Shown here: piece by piece, positions 7,531 to 14,865 of the stretch
How positions within the stretch are numbered: position 1 is the stretch's first letter
Layout: each line of letters opens with the position of its first letter
Assembly: GCA_002790095.1 (NCBI GenBank)
Contig: PFUL01000147.1
Coordinates: 7,579-44,644 of the forward strand
Reading direction: 5' to 3'
DNA length: 37,066 nucleotides
DNA from: Elusimicrobia bacterium CG_4_9_14_3_um_filter_62_55
GTDB lineage: Bacteria > Elusimicrobiota > Elusimicrobia > UBA1565
Notes under the pieces: model-generated
The model's input: the letters and a program-made list of their open reading frames with translations, nothing else
What the model was told of the DNA's origin: nothing
Databases searched by the model: none
Position numbers and translations under genes: made by a program

Positions 7531-8289
7531 ATGACTCAAGAAACTCAAACTCCGGCACGGCGCGGCGGACCGCCGAAATTGGACCCGCCGGATCTGACGG
7601 AAAAAGGCGGCGTCAAAGAAGGCGTCCGGCAAACCTCCGACCGTCGGCTGTTTATGCAGCTGCAGGCCTTCGGCGGCGCCGGAGATCCGGCCCCGCTCGC
7701 GAAAACGCTCGCCGACTCGCAAATCGCAGGCGTGCTCTACAGCGAACTGGGCGACCCGCGCGGCGCCGCGGTCTTGACCTACTCCGAAGACGAGGCGCAT
7801 TTTATCGAGACCGTCGCGCCGGTGCTTCGATCGGGCCCCTTCGCCGAACTGACGCAGAAGCCCGAGTACGCGATGTTCGGCCGCACGTATGCGTTGGGAT
7901 ACGAGCCCAACCTCGAGGATTGGCTTCTCAAGAAACCGGTGCGAAACGTCCTCGACGAGACGATGCCGTGGGCGGTCTGGTATCCGCTGCGCCGCAAAGG
8001 GGAATTCGCGACGCTCCCCGAAGACGAGCAAAAGAGCATCCTGCGGGAACACGGAACCATCGGCATGCAGTTCGGCCAGTCCGGTCTCGCGCATGACGTC
8101 CGTCTCGCCTGTCACGGGCTCGACAAAAACGACAACGACTTCGTGATCGGCCTGATCGGCGGGAAGCTGCATCCGCTCTCGGCGCTGGTCGAACGCATGC
8201 GCAAGACGCGGCAGACCTCCACGCTCATGGAAAAGATGGGGCCGTTCTTCGTCGGGCGCGCGGTATGGCGCTCCGGAGAAGCGGCGTGA
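7531..8289 (+). CDS. Chlorite dismutase / HemQ-family heme protein
   Basis: The 252-residue product belongs to the chlorite-dismutase-like family, whose members decarboxylate coproheme (HemQ) or act on chlorite. Family blocks include WAVWYPLRRKGEFATLP, SILREHGTIGMQFGQSG, then ACHGLDKNDNDFVIG and MRKTRQTSTLMEKMGPFFVGR near the end. The proximal heme His cannot be assigned without alignment. ATG 7531 has an AGGTGAG at 7521-7527. The first 30 residues are low-complexity and charged, with no export signal. Choosing between HemQ and another family role needs the rest of the heme pathway, which is outside the window. Confidence 0.75.
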   Translation: MTQETQTPARRGGPPKLDPPDLTEKGGVKEGVRQTSDRRLFMQLQAFGGAGDPAPLAKTLADSQIAGVLYSELGDPRGAAVLTYSEDEAHFIETVAPVLRSGPFAELTQKPEYAMFGRTYALGYEPNLEDWLLKKPVRNVLDETMPWAVWYPLRRKGEFATLPEDEQKSILREHGTIGMQFGQSGLAHDVRLACHGLDKNDNDFVIGLIGGKLHPLSALVERMRKTRQTSTLMEKMGPFFVGRAVWRSGEAA

Positions 8290-8705
8290 GCGGCTCGCGC
8301 ACGTTCAAGATACGGATGTCGGAGCGGTGCTACCGCTTCAAACCGGACGCCCTGATGCCGCACGCCCCCCGCAAGTCCGGGGTGTACGAATTCGTGACCT
8401 TCGACTCCGAAATGAAGCCCGAAGTGCTCTTCATCGGACTCGCGATTCCCGGCGAGGGCGGTTCCATCTACGAGGCGGTCGCCGCCCATTTGATGGGCAA
8501 CGTCCGGCCGACGACCGAGGATTTGTTCAAGGCGGCCAAGGACGTGTATTTCGACTACGTCGACGGCGCCGACGTCGACGACGACCAGGATTTCAAAGAC
8601 ATCGCCGGAGCGCTGATTCGCAAGCACAGCCCACGGCTCAACCCCTCGACGCCGCCTCCCGCTTCCGGAAAGTACGGGACGGTCGCGATTGAGGAAACGG
8701 ATTGA
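8286..8705 (+). CDS. Small protein, possibly a divergent GIY-YIG-like domain
   Basis: I place the start at GTG 8286. It overlaps the previous stop as GTGA and sits seven bases after GGAG 8275-8278; the alternative ATG 8265 has no such signal. The 139-residue product contains SGVYEFVTF then EVLFIGLAIP, reminiscent of the GIY...YIG strand pair. It also has SIYEAVAAHLMGN, DVYFDYVDGADVDDDQDF and IRKHSPRLNPST, similar to the helix-and-KxNPxxN end of GIY-YIG proteins. The catalytic Arg and Glu are not clearly identifiable. It is translationally coupled to the HemQ-like gene. The fold assignment is tentative. Confidence 0.45.
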   Translation: MSGSRTFKIRMSERCYRFKPDALMPHAPRKSGVYEFVTFDSEMKPEVLFIGLAIPGEGGSIYEAVAAHLMGNVRPTTEDLFKAAKDVYFDYVDGADVDDDQDFKDIAGALIRKHSPRLNPSTPPPASGKYGTVAIEETD

Positions 8706-8734
8706 TTCCCGAAAGGGCAGGGAGGACGGTACGC

Positions 8735-9148
8735 ATGGCGAGGAACAAACAAACGGCGAAAAAGAAGGCGAAGAAAGCGACAAAGGCGCTGGCGCGGATT
8801 ACGAAATCCAAGAAGCCGGATTTTGTGGATGAACTCGCGGCTCTGGGACGGCGCGTCGAGGGCGCGTTGAAATCCGCCGTTAAGAGCAAGGAAGCGCGGG
8901 CGGTGCAGGAAGAGGTCTCCAAGAGCATCAAGACCGTCGGGATGAAGCTTCTTTCCGCCGTCGAAGCGGCTCGAAAAAGCGAGGACGCGCAGGGACTCGA
9001 AGAGCAGGCGAAGAAAGTATTTCGCACCGGCACGAAGAGCGGACTCGACACGGCCAAGCAGGCTCAGGCGAATCTGTCCGCCGGATTGAAGGGGATTTCG
9101 AAGGAGCTCGAAAAGCTCGCGCAGAAGGTCAAGAAGGGAAAGCGCTGA
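8735..9148 (+). CDS. Lys/Ala-rich helical protein, histone H1-like or phasin-like
   Basis: ATG 8735 follows GGAGG at 8721-8725. The 137-residue product begins with a strongly basic tail (MARNKQTAKKKAKKATKA) and continues as an amphipathic, Ala/Lys/Glu-rich helix predicted to be coiled coil, ending VKKGKR. No signal peptide or Cys is present. Such proteins may bind DNA (histone-H1-like) or granule surfaces (phasin-like), and I cannot distinguish these. A strong intrinsic terminator follows. The longer frame from 8702 overlaps the previous gene. Confidence 0.6.
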   Translation: MARNKQTAKKKAKKATKALARITKSKKPDFVDELAALGRRVEGALKSAVKSKEARAVQEEVSKSIKTVGMKLLSAVEAARKSEDAQGLEEQAKKVFRTGTKSGLDTAKQAQANLSAGLKGISKELEKLAQKVKKGKR

Positions 9149-9161
9149 TTCTTTGGAATGG

Positions 9162-9193
9162 AAAAAAGCCCCCGCGCCCGCAGGGGCTTTTTT
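9162..9193. terminator. Intrinsic (bidirectional) terminator
   Basis: AAAAAAGCCCC (9162-9172) and GGGGCTTTTTT (9183-9193) form an 11-bp stem with a 10-base loop and a T run. It lies 14 bases after the stop at 9148 and 13 bases before ATG 9206. It is the clearest Rho-independent terminator in the window. Confidence 0.88.
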
Positions 9194-9205
9194 CCTCCGG
9201 ACACG

Positions 9206-10612
9206 ATGAAGCGACTTGCTCTCGTCTGCGTGTTTTTGTCGGCCCCGGTTCTGGCCCGCGAGGGATTCTTCCCCGTCGGAGCGTACCATGCGCTCGCCGA
9301 AGCGGATATCCCGCCTAAAACGCTCGTCGCCGCGCTCCCGTTCGTCGGATCGCTCGGCATCGAAATCGAACAAAACGCCGGATGGAAGGAGATGGATGCG
9401 CTGCGCACCACGACCTGCGGCAGCGACCTGGCCCGAGCCTGGAACCGCGAAACCTGCGCGTCGATGGGAGCCCCCTGCCGCCCCGACGGCATTTGCCGAG
9501 TGCCGCGGTATTCCGGCTGCGCGGGCGTCGCCGTCGACGGCTTCTTCGTGACGACCTCGGCCTGCGCGCGCGGGCTCGCTCAATCCCCCCGGGCGAAGTT
9601 CATCGGCGAGGACGGTCTTCCCCGAGAAGTCGCTCTGGAAGCGACCGCCCTGACCCAAGACGCCGGCTCCTCCCCCCTCTCGCTTTTGCGTCTGCCCGTC
9701 GAGCGGCCCTCGACCCCGATTCGCCGTCAAGAGCCCAAGGACGGGGAGCCGGTCTTCGCCGTAGGCTTCCCCCGCTTCGAGGATCGCGCCCGCAAACGCG
9801 CCGACTACAAAGCCGCCTGGGGCGAGCCCCGGATCGTCTTCGGGAGCGTCGTCGGACGGAGTCCCGAAACAGGCGCCGCCCTCAAGAATTTCTTCCTTGC
9901 CGATACCGACTCCCTTCCCGGGATGGCCGGAGCGCCGCTGTTCGACCGACGCGGCCGGTTGATCGGAATCGGTCTCGAAGCGGCGGAACGGCGCAACGCG
10001 GAGGAATACGATCCCGCCGCTCCCGCGCCCTTCGCGGGCGTGGAGGAAATTCGAAGCCTGATCGCGAGTCTCGCGGATGCCGAACGCAAGGCCGCCGCTC
10101 TCGCCCGAGCCGATGAGGCTCGATCGCGCTACGAAGAAGCGCGATCGCTGGAAGGCGCCGGACGCTGGCCGGAGGCGGAGGCCGCGTACCGAGAACTGAA
10201 AAACCGGTTCGGAAATCTCCCTGCCGGAGAAAGCGACTACGCCGCGGCCGCCGACAAAGCGCTCCGCTTCGTCGCCTGCGAAACCGGCCGGCACCGCCCG
10301 CGCCGCACCTTTCCGCGCCTGGAATACCTGGAATCGGTGGCGATCTCCGCGATCGCGGACGGCAGCCGCGAACGCCTGCTCGATCTTTTGCCTTGCCGCA
10401 CGCGCTCCGGCAACGGGGACGTGCACGCCGAAGACCTCTCCGACGCGCTTCTCGCCGCCCGCGTCAACGGCGTCCCGCCGCTCGTGCGCGCGCGCGTCGA
10501 AGTTGAAGGCGGACTTCGGGCGTCGCTTGAGGGCATGGCGCGTCCGACGACGCTGTTGTGGCGCAGAGACGGCGACCGCGGCTGGGCGTTCGCCGGCGCG
10601 GTTTTTAAATAG
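9206..10612 (+). CDS. Secreted trypsin-fold protein with missing catalytic residues (pseudoprotease)
   Basis: ATG 9206 gives a signal peptide (MKRLALVCVFLSAPVLA); the frame from 9158 would run through the terminator. The 468-residue product has an S1/V8-like beta-barrel in its first ~270 residues: SGCAGVAVDGFFVTTSAC where a protease has V-T-A-A-H-C, SLLRLPV where it has D-x-A-L-L, and DTDSLPGMAGAPLFD where it has GNSGSP. The His position is Ala119, the nucleophile Ser is Ala241 and the Asp position is replaced. A charged helical, TPR-like section follows (about 290-350), then a C-terminal domain with Cys residues. It is probably a non-catalytic periplasmic binding or adaptor protein. It converges on the CusF-like gene, eight bases apart. 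Confidence 0.75.
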   Translation: MKRLALVCVFLSAPVLAREGFFPVGAYHALAEADIPPKTLVAALPFVGSLGIEIEQNAGWKEMDALRTTTCGSDLARAWNRETCASMGAPCRPDGICRVPRYSGCAGVAVDGFFVTTSACARGLAQSPRAKFIGEDGLPREVALEATALTQDAGSSPLSLLRLPVERPSTPIRRQEPKDGEPVFAVGFPRFEDRARKRADYKAAWGEPRIVFGSVVGRSPETGAALKNFFLADTDSLPGMAGAPLFDRRGRLIGIGLEAAERRNAEEYDPAAPAPFAGVEEIRSLIASLADAERKAAALARADEARSRYEEARSLEGAGRWPEAEAAYRELKNRFGNLPAGESDYAAAADKALRFVACETGRHRPRRTFPRLEYLESVAISAIADGSRERLLDLLPCRTRSGNGDVHAEDLSDALLAARVNGVPPLVRARVEVEGGLRASLEGMARPTTLLWRRDGDRGWAFAGAVFK

Positions 10613-10620
10613 CCTAAGCG

Positions 10621-10938
10621 CTACTTTTCAATCTTTTTGATCTTCGTGATCGGCCAGCCGCCGGCCTTTTCGCTGACCGTAAAGCGAACCGTGTCGCCCT
10701 TCTTCAGTCCGGCGCCGAGCTTCGCGTCGTCGAGTTCGAAGGGCATCTGCATGGCGTCCATAAAGCCTTCGATCTTCTCGTGGTCGATCACCAGAACGCG
10801 GCCTTCCGATTTGACGCCGACGATCACGCCGACGGCCTCGTAGGAAGTCGTCTCGCCGGCCTCTTCCCCGGTTCCCGAGCCGCCCGTACAGGCGGCAAAC
10901 GCCGCGAGCGCGGCGACCATCATCAGCATGCGTCCCAT
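10621..10938 (-). CDS. CusF-like periplasmic copper-binding lipoprotein
   Basis: The 105-residue product starts with a lipoprotein-type signal (MGRMLMMVAALAAFAAC, lipobox FAAC) and a Gly/Ser/Thr/Glu linker. The remainder fits the CusF/CusB-associated OB-fold domain: VGVIVGVKSEG, LVIDHEKIEGFMDAMQMPFEL, GDTVRFTVSEK and a late Trp. In this family the His of the DHE-type motif, the Met residues of MxMxF and a Trp bind Cu(I)/Ag(I), and all are present. It lies 12 bases downstream of the MsrBA gene on the same strand. The pairing suggests a periplasmic oxidative or copper stress unit. Confidence 0.78.
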   Translation of the reverse strand: MGRMLMMVAALAAFAACTGGSGTGEEAGETTSYEAVGVIVGVKSEGRVLVIDHEKIEGFMDAMQMPFELDDAKLGAGLKKGDTVRFTVSEKAGGWPITKIKKIEK

Positions 10939-10944
10939 CGTTTT

Positions 10945-10950
10945 ATCCTA
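10945..10950 (-). promoter_or_regulatory. TAGGAT -10 box, leaderless spacing
   Basis: TAGGAT follows the MsrBA stop codon immediately and ends six bases before ATG 10938. No Shine-Dalgarno sequence is present, so the CusF-like gene probably has its own leaderless promoter. Confidence 0.5.
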
Positions 10951-12006
10951 TCACTTTCCCCAATGCCGCTTGATAAACCCTTCCCGCCCTGATCCCCGGC
11001 GGTAGAGTTTGTAGCGGATCGGATTCTTCTTGTAGTAATCCTGGTGATATTCCTCGGCCGGATAAAAATTCTTGAACTCGCGGATCGGAGTCACGATCGG
11101 CTTATCGAAACGATGCGACGCCTCGAGCGCCGCCTTCGACTTCTCCGCGGCCGCGCGCTGCGCCGCGTCGCGCACGAAGATCGCGCTCAGGTAGGATTCC
11201 CCCCGATCGCCGAACTGACCGCCGGCGTCGGTGGGATCGAACGAACGCCAAAACGCGTCGAGCAATTTCTCGTAGGTGATCTTCGACGGATCGTAGGCGA
11301 CCTGAACCGCTTCGACATGTCCCGTCTTTTTAGCGGTGACATCCTCATACGAAGGATTCGCCACGCTCCCTCCCGAGAAGCCGCTGACCGCCCCCACCAC
11401 CCCGTCGAGATGCTCGAACGGGCCCTCCATGCACCAAAAACAGCCGCCGGCGAAGGTCGCGAGGGCCGTCTTAGACGAGGCCGCCGCGGAAGCCGGTTTC
11501 ACCTCCTCCGCGTTCGCAAACAATTTCGCGTACGCCGCATATCCCTCTTTCTCCAAGTCGGCCGCGGGAATGAAGCGAAGCGACGCGGAGTTGATGCAGT
11601 AGCGCAGTCCCGTGGGTCGGGGACCGTCGTCGAAAACATGCCCGAGGTGGGAATCCGCCTTCTTGCTGCGGACCTCGGTACGGACCATTCCCCACTTGCG
11701 ATCCTTCTTTTCGACGATTTCGCCGCCGTCGATCGGCTTCCAGAAGCTCGGCCATCCGGTTCGGGATTCGAACTTCTCGGTCGAACTGAAGAGGGGCTCT
11801 CCCGAGACCACGTCCACATAAATCCCTGCCTCGTGATTATCCCAATAAGCGTTTTTGAAGGGGGGTTCGGTCCCGTTTTTCTGCGTGACCTCGTACTGCA
11901 TCGGAGTCAACCGGGCCTTGAGCGCCTCGGCACCCTCGCCCGCCTTCGGCGCCGCGCCGCATGCCGCCATGAACGCCGCCGCCAAGAACCACGATAGTTT
12001 ATTCAT
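10951..12006 (-). CDS. msrBA: Bifunctional methionine sulfoxide reductase MsrB-MsrA lipoprotein
   Basis: The 351-residue product repairs oxidised Met residues of both stereochemistries, probably in the periplasm. ATG 12006 has an AAGG five bases upstream and yields a lipoprotein signal ([16 protein letters not shown]). The MsrB domain comes first (about 30-165), with [36 protein letters not shown] and the catalytic Cys in [11 protein letters not shown]. Its zinc-binding CxxC pairs are absent. The MsrA domain follows (about 195-350), with catalytic GCFWC, then [20 protein letters not shown] and [10 protein letters not shown]-then-A order is less common than A-then-B. The frame from 12075 adds a non-signal extension and is rejected. 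Confidence 0.92.
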   Translation of the reverse strand: MNKLSWFLAAAFMAACGAAPKAGEGAEALKARLTPMQYEVTQKNGTEPPFKNAYWDNHEAGIYVDVVSGEPLFSSTEKFESRTGWPSFWKPIDGGEIVEKKDRKWGMVRTEVRSKKADSHLGHVFDDGPRPTGLRYCINSASLRFIPAADLEKEGYAAYAKLFANAEEVKPASAAASSKTALATFAGGCFWCMEGPFEHLDGVVGAVSGFSGGSVANPSYEDVTAKKTGHVEAVQVAYDPSKITYEKLLDAFWRSFDPTDAGGQFGDRGESYLSAIFVRDAAQRAAAEKSKAALEASHRFDKPIVTPIREFKNFYPAEEYHQDYYKKNPIRYKLYRRGSGREGFIKRHWGK

Positions 12007-12057
12007 GTTGCCTTCTCGCCCATCAGTGCGCTTGCCCGCGAATCCGTTACGGCCCAT

Positions 12058-12068
12058 TATGATATATT
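12058..12068 (+). promoter_or_regulatory. -10 region for the cyclophilin gene
   Basis: Overlapping TATGAT (12058-12063) and TATATT (12063-12068) lie in the 87-base divergent gap. A start near 12070-12075 would leave a leader of about 20 bases carrying the GGAGGA at 12083-12088. Confidence 0.45.
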
Positions 12069-12093
12069 GAGCCATCTTATACGGAGGAACCCG

Positions 12094-12699
12094 ATGAAAG
12101 CACTGATGCTGCTGCCGCTTTTGACGCTTTTAGCCGCTCCCCTCAAGGCCGCGGGCTGGGACACCACGGCGGGACTCTACGCGATCTTCAACACCGGGAA
12201 GGGCGACATCATCTGCCGGTTGTTTGAAAAAGAGTCCCCCGTCACGGTCGATAATTTCACCGGACTTGCGCTCGGCACTAAGGAATACACCGACCCCCGC
12301 GACGGGAAGAAGAAAACCGGCCGCTACTACGACGGCACCGTCTTTCACCGCGTCATCGCCGGCTTCATGATCCAGGGAGGAGATCCTCTCGGGCAGGGTA
12401 CGGGCGGACCCGGCTACACCTTCGAGGACGAGACCTCCAACGGCCTCAAATTCGATCGCGACGGACTGCTTGCGATGGCCAACGCCGGTCCCAACACCAA
12501 CGGCAGCCAGTTCTTCATCACCGAAAACAGCACCGGACGGCTGCCGCGCCATCTCGACGGGAAGCACACGATCTTCGGAGAAGTCGTCGAGGGACAAAAC
12601 GTCGTGGTCGCGATCGCCAACGCCGAACGGGTTCCGCTGACGACGCTTCGCATCGTCCGTGTCGCCGGAAACGCGAAGTCTCCGATGAAAAAGAAATAG
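12094..12699 (+). CDS. Periplasmic cyclophilin-type peptidyl-prolyl cis-trans isomerase
   Basis: The product has 201 residues and a signal peptide ([20 protein letters not shown]), so it should speed proline isomerisation during folding in the periplasm. Cyclophilin motifs are clear: [50 protein letters not shown], then [18 protein letters not shown]. The catalytic Arg (FHRV), Gln (FMIQGGD) and Phe (QFFIT) are present. ATG 12094 is preceded by GGAGGA; the frame from 12067 is rejected. It is divergent from the msrBA gene, within an envelope-protein quality-control group. Confidence 0.92.
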   Translation: MKALMLLPLLTLLAAPLKAAGWDTTAGLYAIFNTGKGDIICRLFEKESPVTVDNFTGLALGTKEYTDPRDGKKKTGRYYDGTVFHRVIAGFMIQGGDPLGQGTGGPGYTFEDETSNGLKFDRDGLLAMANAGPNTNGSQFFITENSTGRLPRHLDGKHTIFGEVVEGQNVVVAIANAERVPLTTLRIVRVAGNAKSPMKKK

Positions 12700-12709
12700 G
12701 TTCCGGTGC

Positions 12710-12727
12710 GGGCTCCCGCGGGAGCCC
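12710..12727. terminator. 18-bp perfect palindrome after the cyclophilin gene
   Basis: GGGCTCCCGCGGGAGCCC is self-complementary and starts 11 bases after the stop. It should form a strong hairpin but lacks a T run. The rest of the 12728-12852 gap holds only the promoter below. Confidence 0.5.
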
Positions 12728-12825
12728 CCGGCGGCGATATGCCCTCTACCTCCCGGGACGGAAAGAACCCCGGCTGCTGCCCTCGGTTTTGACTCCGGGA
12801 CTGGCATCGGCCGCCCTCAGCGAAC

Positions 12826-12831
12826 TACAAT
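12826..12831 (+). promoter_or_regulatory. TACAAT -10 box for the redoxin gene
   Basis: TACAAT precedes ATG 12853 by 21 bases, leaving a short leader that contains GGAGG at 12841-12845. This is the leadered type of start, in contrast to the leaderless set. Confidence 0.45.
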
Positions 12832-12852
12832 GAGACGTTCGGAGGCCCCGAG

Positions 12853-13536
12853 ATGATTCGATTTCCGCTCGCCCTATTATTCTCTTTGCTGCTCGCGATC
12901 CCCGCCGCCGGTGTCCCTAACGGGGAACCCGCCCCCGACTTCACCCTCCCCGATACGAAAGGGGCGGAGCGTTCGCTTTCCGATTTCAAAGGGCAGACCG
13001 TGGTGCTGGAGTGGCACAACCACGAATGTCCGTTCGTGCGCAAGCATTACGACTCCGGAAACATCCCTAAACTGCAGCAGGCGTACACCGCGAAAGGCGT
13101 GGTCTGGCTCGCGGTTATTTCTTCCGCGGAGGGCAAGCAGGGGTTTGTGAGCGCCGACGAGGCGGAACGGAATAGGGTCGCGGACGATGCCGCGCCGACC
13201 CATATCCTCCTCGATCCCTCGGGCGAGGTCGGCCGCCTCTACGGCGCGAAAACGACGCCGCACATGTTCGTCATCGGACCCAGCGGGAAGCTTCGCTATC
13301 AAGGCGCGATCGATTCGATCCGCTCGACCGATCCCGCCGACATTTCCAAAGCCGAAAACTACGCCGCCCTCGCTCTCGACGCGGTGCTGGCGGGAAAATC
13401 GCCGGTGAATCCTATTACCGTTCCCTACGGCTGCTCGGTCAAATACGGCCCCGAGCCGGAAGCCGACGCCCCGACGGCAACCTCGAGCGCTCCCACCCGA
13501 AAAAAAGCGCCGTGGTGGAAATTCTGGGGGTCATAG
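12853..13536 (+). CDS. Exported thioredoxin-like (AhpC/TSA-type) redoxin
   Basis: The 227-residue product has a signal peptide (MIRFPLALLFSLLLAIPAAG) followed by a redoxin fold: PAPDFTLPDTKG, LSDFKGQTVVLEWHNHECPFVRKHY, then THILLDPSGEVGRLYGAKTTPHMFVI with the cis-Pro loop. The active-site region has a single Cys (ECPF) rather than CxxC, and a second conserved Cys lies in the late VPYGCSVKY motif. Both are typical of this exported subfamily. The C-terminus is a Pro/Ala-rich tail ending WWKFWGS. It is probably a periplasmic thiol-disulfide or peroxide-handling protein with unknown substrate. Confidence 0.82.
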   Translation: MIRFPLALLFSLLLAIPAAGVPNGEPAPDFTLPDTKGAERSLSDFKGQTVVLEWHNHECPFVRKHYDSGNIPKLQQAYTAKGVVWLAVISSAEGKQGFVSADEAERNRVADDAAPTHILLDPSGEVGRLYGAKTTPHMFVIGPSGKLRYQGAIDSIRSTDPADISKAENYAALALDAVLAGKSPVNPITVPYGCSVKYGPEPEADAPTATSSAPTRKKAPWWKFWGS

Positions 13537-13539
13537 GCA

Positions 13540-13634
13540 CCTCCAGGGCGGCGCGGACCTTGCTCAGCAGGTCGACCGGCGAGATCGAAACCGTTCCTTT
13601 GCGCCATGACGATGTCGGTTATGAATCGTTCCAT
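13540..13634 (-). pseudogene. Possible remnant of a response-regulator receiver domain
   Basis: Just downstream of the glycosyltransferase stop, one minus frame reads MERFITDIVMAQRNGFDLA, similar to the FxTDIxMPxxNGFxL block of receiver domains. The frame shifted by one base reads SPVDLLSKVRAALE, similar to the end of such domains (KPFSPxELLxKVRALLE). The region between these blocks would be missing. This may be a decayed, deleted gene or a coincidence in GC-rich DNA. Confidence 0.22.
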
Positions 13635-13646
13635 GATGCTTTTGAT

Positions 13647-14843
13647 TCAATAGAGGCGCTTTCGCACCGCTTCAAAGACGGCATCCACTCCAATCGCGCG
13701 CACGCACGCGTTGTCGCGGCAGGTCGAAGTGCGATGGTTGAACGCGCTCAAGCACGGACTGCAGGCGAAGTTTTCATAGAACACCGTCTTATCTTCGGTG
13801 AGCGGGCCGTAGAGAGACGGCGTTTCCGGACCGTAGAGCGCGACGACCGCGGCCCGGGTCAGCGTCGCCAGATGAACGACGCCGCTGTCGTGGCTGACCA
13901 CCGCCGTGGCGAGATCCAGCGTTCCGAGCAATTCCTCGAGAGTCGTCTCCCCCGAGAGATCGACGCTCCGCGCATGCGCCGGAGTTCCATTCCCGTCGCC
14001 GCGAATCTTCCCCACCCACGCGACGAACACGCCGTCGAGGGCCAGCAGACGGTCGGCCAATTCGCGGTATCGCGGCATCGGCCAGTTCCGAATCGGCAGC
14101 CGGCTTTCAAAATCCGCATGCAGACAAATGAACCCCTTGCGCCGGTCGAACCCGGGCAGCCTCGCGGACAATCGGGCGGACATCGCGTCCCGGTACGAGT
14201 CGAGACCCGGCGCGCGCGGCACGCTTGTCTCGATGATCGCCGACGGCGCCTTCAGGTGCGGGGCCTCGTCCGCGGGCCGCTTGAGCGCCTCGACCAGCGC
14301 GATAAAATTAGCGCTGATGTGCCGGTACGGGTTGTAGAGAACCGCACGGGTTTGAAGTTTTCCCCGGTACAAACCCTCCATCTCGTGGCGGTCGAAGCCG
14401 GTCCTTTGCGAGGCGCCGGTCAAAAAACTCAAGATCGCGGTGATACGGGAAAACAACTCCAGATCCACGACCGCGTCGATCCCTTCCCGCCGCACGCGCC
14501 GGAGTCCCGCCAGCGCGTCGACCATCACCGTCCAAACGCTGCGGGAACGAATCAAAAATACTTTCTCGGGATCGACCAATCCCTGCACCCGCAAAACGTC
14601 CGCGTTCTCCGCGAAAATCCAAAAATAGATCTCCGCCTCGGGCCAGCTTCGGCGAACGTGCCGCAACGCAGGCTCCGCCAGGATCGCGGCTCCGATTTCC
14701 GACAACTCGATGAAAAGGATTTTTTTCGGAGAAGAACCCGTCGATTCTTCCCGCCGCCCCAGGATCCGCCGGCTCGCGTCCAAGACGGCGCACAACACGC
14801 CCCCGATGAGCCGGTCGATAAGCCGCACGCGGGCTAAGTCCAC
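13647..14843 (-). CDS. Family 9 glycosyltransferase (heptosyltransferase-like)
   Basis: The 398-residue product resembles ADP-heptose:LPS heptosyltransferases, which add sugars to lipopolysaccharide core or related glycans on the cytoplasmic face. After a short basic N-terminal segment, KKILFIELSEIGAAILAEP is the Rossmann start of the GT-B fold. The C-terminal donor-site block VVSHDSGVVHLATLTRA and ALYGPETPSLYGP is well conserved. Three late Cys residues (FACSPC and TCRD) are also common in the family. It starts at GTG 14843, six bases after TAGCCT, with no Shine-Dalgarno sequence. It is divergent from a YfhO-like gene and shares the promoter region. Confidence 0.85.
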   Translation of the reverse strand: MDLARVRLIDRLIGGVLCAVLDASRRILGRREESTGSSPKKILFIELSEIGAAILAEPALRHVRRSWPEAEIYFWIFAENADVLRVQGLVDPEKVFLIRSRSVWTVMVDALAGLRRVRREGIDAVVDLELFSRITAILSFLTGASQRTGFDRHEMEGLYRGKLQTRAVLYNPYRHISANFIALVEALKRPADEAPHLKAPSAIIETSVPRAPGLDSYRDAMSARLSARLPGFDRRKGFICLHADFESRLPIRNWPMPRYRELADRLLALDGVFVAWVGKIRGDGNGTPAHARSVDLSGETTLEELLGTLDLATAVVSHDSGVVHLATLTRAAVVALYGPETPSLYGPLTEDKTVFYENFACSPCLSAFNHRTSTCRDNACVRAIGVDAVFEAVRKRLY

Positions 14844-14849
14844 GCAGAA

Positions 14850-14859
14850 AGGCTACCAT
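14850..14859. promoter_or_regulatory. Overlapping divergent -10 boxes with leaderless spacing
   Basis: Minus-strand TAGCCT (14850-14855) ends six bases before GTG 14843. Plus-strand TACCAT (14854-14859) ends six bases before ATG 14866. The two boxes share two bases, so RNA polymerase could open only one at a time. Confidence 0.45.
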
Positions 14860-14865
14860 TTACTC

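Noticed and set aside
8555-10426. 623-residue minus-strand ORF
   Set aside because: Antisense to the GIY-YIG-like, Lys-rich and trypsin-fold genes; Arg/Gly-rich shadow composition and it crosses the intrinsic terminator.
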